In this document: one piece after another, positions 61,038-64,000 of the stretch
How positions within the stretch are numbered: the first letter of the stretch is position 1
Layout: each line of letters starts with the position of its first letter
Assembly: GCA_903900705.1 (NCBI GenBank)
Contig: CAIUOG010000054.1
Location: 49,267-113,266 of the forward strand
Direction of reading: 5' to 3'
Origin: an uncultured Acidobacteriia bacterium
Lineage (GTDB): Bacteria; Acidobacteriota; Terriglobia; Bryobacterales; Bryobacteraceae
Length of the DNA: 64,000 bases
Position numbers and translations under genes: made by a program
Notes under the pieces: model-generated
Told to the model about the DNA's origin: nothing
Database searches by the model: none
Seen by the model: the letters and a program-made list of their open reading frames with translations, nothing else

Positions 61038-61688
61038 TCAGTAGGACCGGAGCGCCGCGGGGTCGGACGGTTGGGCGGGTTCCCTGCCCGCGGCGTAGGC
61101 GTCGTGTTCGGTAAAGAGCCAGTGGTGGAGGGCGGCGAGAGTGCGGATCTTGGCGGAGATCGCGAGGACGTTGCGCAGTCCGGCCTGCTCTTTGGCGGTG
61201 CGGCTGCGGAGGGCTTCGGGGGACAGACCTGCGTCCGCCACGGTTTCGAAGGTGAGGCGGTAGGGGTCGCCGCTCACGGGCGGCAGCGCGAAGACCCAGC
61301 GGAAGATGGCTTCGGTGCGCGGCATGTGGAAAGCGGAATTGATGACGAGGAGGTTGCGGAAACCGGCGGGGTCGGTGTGGATGGCGCGGGCGAACCAGGC
61401 GTTGCCGATGGTGTCCCAGGAGGCGGTTTCGGTGAGGATGCGCGTGGCGGGGAAGCCCTTGGCGAGGAGGTAGCGGGCGGCCTGAGTGGATTCGTAGACG
61501 GGACGACCGGCGGGGTCGATGGGAAGCGGTTTGTGGGTGGTGGCGGCGCTGAGGGCGAGGATGGCGGCGGTGTTTGTCAGCGCGTGGTGGAGAGCGCGGT
61601 CGAAGCGGGGAGTGACCCAGGGGGGCAGCGAGCCGTCTTTGAGCAGGCCGCCGCCAGGGACGAGGATGGCGTCGAAGGGGGGCGTCAT
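61038..61688 (-). CDS. YdcF/ElyC-like DUF218 protein
   Basis: 216 residues. The DUF218 core starts A-I-L-V-P-G-G-G near residue 7. It continues with E-S-T-Q-A-A-R-Y-L near 67, the T-I-G-N-A-W-F-A-R segment near 91 and V-I-N-S-A-F-H-M-P-R near 113. The family includes ElyC and SanA, linked to envelope and lipid-carrier metabolism. No signal peptide or membrane anchor is present in the chosen start (ATG at 61688); the longer frame covers an upstream intergenic region. It lies 48 bases upstream of the MoaD-MoaE gene. Confidence 0.75.
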   Translation of the reverse strand: MTPPFDAILVPGGGLLKDGSLPPWVTPRFDRALHHALTNTAAILALSAATTHKPLPIDPAGRPVYESTQAARYLLAKGFPATRILTETASWDTIGNAWFARAIHTDPAGFRNLLVINSAFHMPRTEAIFRWVFALPPVSGDPYRLTFETVADAGLSPEALRSRTAKEQAGLRNVLAISAKIRTLAALHHWLFTEHDAYAAGREPAQPSDPAALRSY

Positions 61689-61902
61689 TGATGGGGAGAT
61701 TGAGGGTGGGGCAAGTTGAATGATACTGCGATCAGGGGATTTACTCGCGACGACCAACATTTTCTGCCATGGCCACGATGACTTGTTAGGGCAACTATAT
61801 ACCTGCCGTACCAAAATGTGTTACGATCTCCAGCAACGGAATCGAGATTTCCTAAGCGATCTTCTATCGCTATTGCATCCTCGCGACCGTACATGGAGAC
61901 CC

Positions 61903-62658
61903 ATGGCGACAATCGCGGTTCACATCGACGAAAGCGGGACCACTACCTCCAAATGGTGTATTGTGGCTGGGCATCTTGGAACCGCGTCTGATTGGGGACA
62001 GTTCACAGATGATTGGAATGCAGTCAGAAACCGCCCGGAGTATGGAGGAGTGGTTGTTCATTGCAGCGACATTCTCGCAGGAAGGAAAGGTTTCAAGGAT
62101 TGGGACGGATTAAAGCGCTACCGCTTCATCCTTCAACTGGTGCAAGTCATAGAGCGCTGGCGGGATCGTATATTCGGATTTGCAGTTGCGATACCTGTTG
62201 ACGAGTTCGCCAGAATCGTTGGGCCAACTCTTCGCCCGCAACTCAAAGACCCCTACTATACGGCCTTGGGATTGGTATTAACTCGCGTCCTTGAAATGAG
62301 CGACGCAAAATTCGATGCGTCAATGGTTACCTGTATATCCGACCAGCGGGACGATGGCTCCAAAAAACGCGGACAGGCAATATATTCTGCTATTCGGGAA
62401 TCCCTCGGAGAGCAGAAACATCGCCTCGATGAAGAGATCATCTATCGTTCAAAGGAATTAGTGATCCCTCTTCAAGCGGCGGATGTTCTTGCAAACTGCG
62501 CCTTCAGGGACCTGACTCATGGGCCGGATGGAGATTTAGCATCAGTACTGATACGCGGCGAATTGAATGTGAAACTTAACCGTTGCTTCGTTGAACAGCC
62601 CGTCTGCATTGATTCAGGGGCGATGCATGTGCTGGCAGGCGGTAGAATACTGTCATGA
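61903..62658 (+). CDS. DUF3800 protein
   Basis: 251 residues, first of a four-gene ATGA-coupled set. It has the DUF3800 start V-H-I-D-E-S-G near residue 6 and the family C-terminal [10 protein letters not shown] near 200; both contain a conserved acidic residue, as in RNase H-like folds. I recall DUF3800 as belonging to that superfamily, but a nuclease role is not shown. GGAG lies four bases before the ATG at 61903. Base composition is more A+T-rich than genes to the left, suggesting transfer. Confidence 0.75.
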   Translation: MATIAVHIDESGTTTSKWCIVAGHLGTASDWGQFTDDWNAVRNRPEYGGVVVHCSDILAGRKGFKDWDGLKRYRFILQLVQVIERWRDRIFGFAVAIPVDEFARIVGPTLRPQLKDPYYTALGLVLTRVLEMSDAKFDASMVTCISDQRDDGSKKRGQAIYSAIRESLGEQKHRLDEEIIYRSKELVIPLQAADVLANCAFRDLTHGPDGDLASVLIRGELNVKLNRCFVEQPVCIDSGAMHVLAGGRILS

Positions 62659-62813
62659 AACCTCACCCGGAAATGATCGAGGGTCCCGAAGCGGAAACGC
62701 GGTTTCTGGATGCACTTAAAGCCGTTCTGACGGTTCCCAAGACTGCCGCGCGGAATCCATTCAAGAAGCCGCCATCAAAAAGAAAAAAGCCAGTCACCAG
62801 TAAGGCTAACTGA
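62655..62813 (+). CDS. small basic protein coupled to DUF3800
   Basis: 52 residues. ATG overlaps the DUF3800 stop by four bases (ATGA), strong evidence for real translation. The sequence has an acidic start (E-G-P-E-A-E-T-R-F), a hydrophobic helix (L-D-A-L-K-A-V-L) and a Lys/Pro-rich tail ([13 protein letters not shown]). Size and place suit an antitoxin-like or accessory partner of DUF3800; no function is known. Confidence 0.65.
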   Translation: MKPHPEMIEGPEAETRFLDALKAVLTVPKTAARNPFKKPPSKRKKPVTSKAN

Positions 62814-62822
62814 AGCTCCAGG

Positions 62823-62951
62823 ATGAAATGCCCATCATGCAATCTGGAGAACCAGGAAAATGCTCTTCACTGCGAATGTGGGCATGAGTTCATACCCACA
62901 TTCGTGCGCGCCGGTATGCTGAACATAATCGACAGGGGTCCGAAAGCATGA
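62823..62951 (+). CDS. tiny zinc-ribbon protein
   Basis: 42 residues. C-P-S-C at residues 3-6 and C-E-C-G-H near 17-21 form a probable zinc ribbon. The start lies 9 bases after the previous stop with an AGG just before it, too close for ideal initiation, and the stop overlaps the next ATG by four bases (ATGA). Coupling on the 3' side and the paired cysteines support translation. A regulatory or nucleic-acid-binding role is possible. Confidence 0.55.
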   Translation: MKCPSCNLENQENALHCECGHEFIPTFVRAGMLNIIDRGPKA

Positions 62952-63733
62952 AATTCGCCATCGCTATGAGCGTCCTTGGCCTGACGTGCGTGGCCCAGAC
63001 CAAAGCGCCGAACAAAGGCACAAGCTCGGCGCCCAAACAGGCATCGGTTGCCGCGCGAAAGCCTGGAGTCGTTTCAGGTCGAGTCTTTGCAATTACGGCG
63101 GGAGGCGACATCAAGCCCGCTCGGCTTGCGAAGGTGTACCTCATTTACAGTTCGATAGAGATGCTTACTGCGTGGTATGACGGACTGAGCACCTACAGGA
63201 ATCAGTATTTGATTCAACTTAAGGACCCGCAGGGGTTTACGAAAGCGCCGCTAGACAAAGATAACGAAGACGCCTCGTTCCTGGGGGAACTGGCACCCGC
63301 TGAGCGGGACCGGTTAGTGGCTCTCTATAAGGGTGATATCGATGCGCACTTAGCTCTGGTCAGTGAGGTATCCGACATTAAGAGATCCCTCGTTGAGACT
63401 GCCGCAAAAGATCATTTTGAGCGGTGGTCGTGGACCGATGAACTTATGTGTAGGCGGGACCTTGTGAACTATGACGAGGCCCTGATAGCAGTCCGCCAGT
63501 GGCGATGGGAGCACAAAGAATGGGATCAGTTCGTATCCGCGCAAGCGGACGAAGAAGGGCAATTCAAGATAACCGTTCCGCGATCTGGTAAGTATAGGCT
63601 GTTTGCGCGGGGTCGAGCGGGATTCAATGAGGCTTTCTGGAGTTCTGGTTCTGATGATGTCATCGTCGCAGCCGGTACTGACACCGTCGTGAAACTGGGC
63701 CAGCCCATGAAGTCGTGCGTCGTACTGCGGTGA
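62948..63733 (+). CDS. exported protein of unknown function
   Basis: 261 residues. The N-terminus K-F-A-I-A-M-S-V-L-G-L-T-C-V-A is a signal peptide. The middle section is helical and Trp-rich. The C-terminus I-T-V-P-R-S-G-K-Y-R-L-F-A-R-G looks like the last strands of a carboxypeptidase-regulatory-like (beta-sandwich) domain, which suggests binding to an extracellular ligand. It overlaps the zinc-ribbon stop (ATGA) and closes the DUF3800 set. Confidence 0.7.
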   Translation: MKFAIAMSVLGLTCVAQTKAPNKGTSSAPKQASVAARKPGVVSGRVFAITAGGDIKPARLAKVYLIYSSIEMLTAWYDGLSTYRNQYLIQLKDPQGFTKAPLDKDNEDASFLGELAPAERDRLVALYKGDIDAHLALVSEVSDIKRSLVETAAKDHFERWSWTDELMCRRDLVNYDEALIAVRQWRWEHKEWDQFVSAQADEEGQFKITVPRSGKYRLFARGRAGFNEAFWSSGSDDVIVAAGTDTVVKLGQPMKSCVVLR

Positions 63734-63779
63734 GTCGTGGCGAATCGCACCCCCTTTAATCCTTCGGTACAATAGACAC

Positions 63780-64000
63780 ATGGACGATAGGGTTAGGGCA
63801 GCGACGAGGCGTGAAGCGAATTTCAATTGGGTGGAAGCTCGCTCTCAATGTTCACCAGAAAAGGTATTCGCGCAACTCAAACTGTCGATAGCGGAGGACG
63901 CCAGAATCAGGACGGAAGCGCTACTGGCGGAGCGTGCTGGTTACGGGATCGATATTGCATCGCAAGGGAATACGTTCATAGCGTTCGTGTCTTACGGAAT
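63780..64000 (+). CDS. partial gene at the window end, unknown function
   Basis: An open frame of at least 73 codons starts with ATG at 63780 and runs past the window end. It begins M-D-D-R-V-R-A-A-T-R-R-E and continues with F-A-Q-L-K-L-S-I-A-E-D. TACAAT at 63768-63773 lies seven bases before the ATG, so if it is a -10 box the transcript would be leaderless. The function cannot be judged from this part. Confidence 0.55.
   Translation, partial: MDDRVRAATRREANFNWVEARSQCSPEKVFAQLKLSIAEDARIRTEALLAERAGYGIDIASQGNTFIAFVSYG

Overview
The window looks like a stretch of an Acidobacteriota chromosome of the Solibacter/Bryobacter type (Bryobacterales). The basis is the high G+C and the presence of families best known from 'Candidatus Solibacter': a TIGR03435 remnant, a TIGR03436 VWA protein, a TIGR03437 surface protein, DUF1080, LVIVD-repeat and DUF305 proteins, and a protein with the 'STGPRT' N-terminus. 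No rRNA, tRNA, CRISPR array or complete insertion sequence was seen.

Layout. 0.1-6.4 kb: a small membrane-anchored protein, a YeeZ-like epimerase, a Tat-exported NHL propeller, a phosphohexomutase, and a divergent pair made of an amidohydrolase and a GlpD-like flavoprotein. 6.4-9.15 kb: a restriction-modification cassette (Eco29kI-like GIY-YIG nuclease, C5-cytosine methylase, Vsr) abutting a 5'-truncated TIGR03435 gene. 9.2-14.7 kb: a tightly packed aromatic amino-acid operon in the order trpC-trpF-trpB-trpA-chorismate mutase-aroF-tyrA. 14.8-24.9 kb: housekeeping and lipid genes (DUF58, DUF1080, GlmS-like SIS, S41 peptidase, cytochrome c, PlsC, acyl-CoA ligase, FabG-like SDR, cytochrome/copper oxygenase-like protein). 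24.9-28.3 kb: queG, then a large radical SAM protein resembling archaeal tetraether synthase (Tes), a candidate membrane-spanning lipid enzyme. 28.4-32.7 kb: a five-gene overlapping operon (SIS, SDR, Gfo/Idh/MocA, MetE-like, UlaG-like) that matches no pathway I know. 32.6-40.1 kb: a cecR-ybhG-ybhF-ybhS-ybhR-like ABC exporter operon ending in a TolC gene. 40.2-43.4 kb: a SEC-C protein, then a decayed island with a headless helicase-like ORF, a DUF3223 protein and about 620 bases without a convincing gene. 43.4-55.7 kb: secreted or surface proteins (barrel/FGE-like fusion, sugar transporter, LVIVD, DUF305, glycosyltransferase, Rpn nuclease, esterase-propeller fusion, TIGR03437). 55.7-61.7 kb: a hybrid sensor kinase, SuhB-like phosphatase, Hfq-like protein, VWA protein, MoaD-MoaE fusion and YdcF-like protein. 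61.9-64 kb: a less G+C-rich, ATGA-coupled operon with DUF3800, two very small proteins and an exported protein, then a gene cut by the window end.

Working together. The trp/aro block makes chorismate-derived amino acids. The PlsC and acyl-CoA ligase genes, and some kilobases away the Tes-like enzyme, point to lipid remodelling. The exporter operon is probably controlled by its own TetR-type regulator. Three compositionally distinct segments (6.9-9.1, 41.4-43.4 and 61.9-64 kb) are the likely acquired parts. On a larger scale, the + strand tends to be C-rich left of about 25 kb and G-rich right of about 28 kb, whatever the gene direction.
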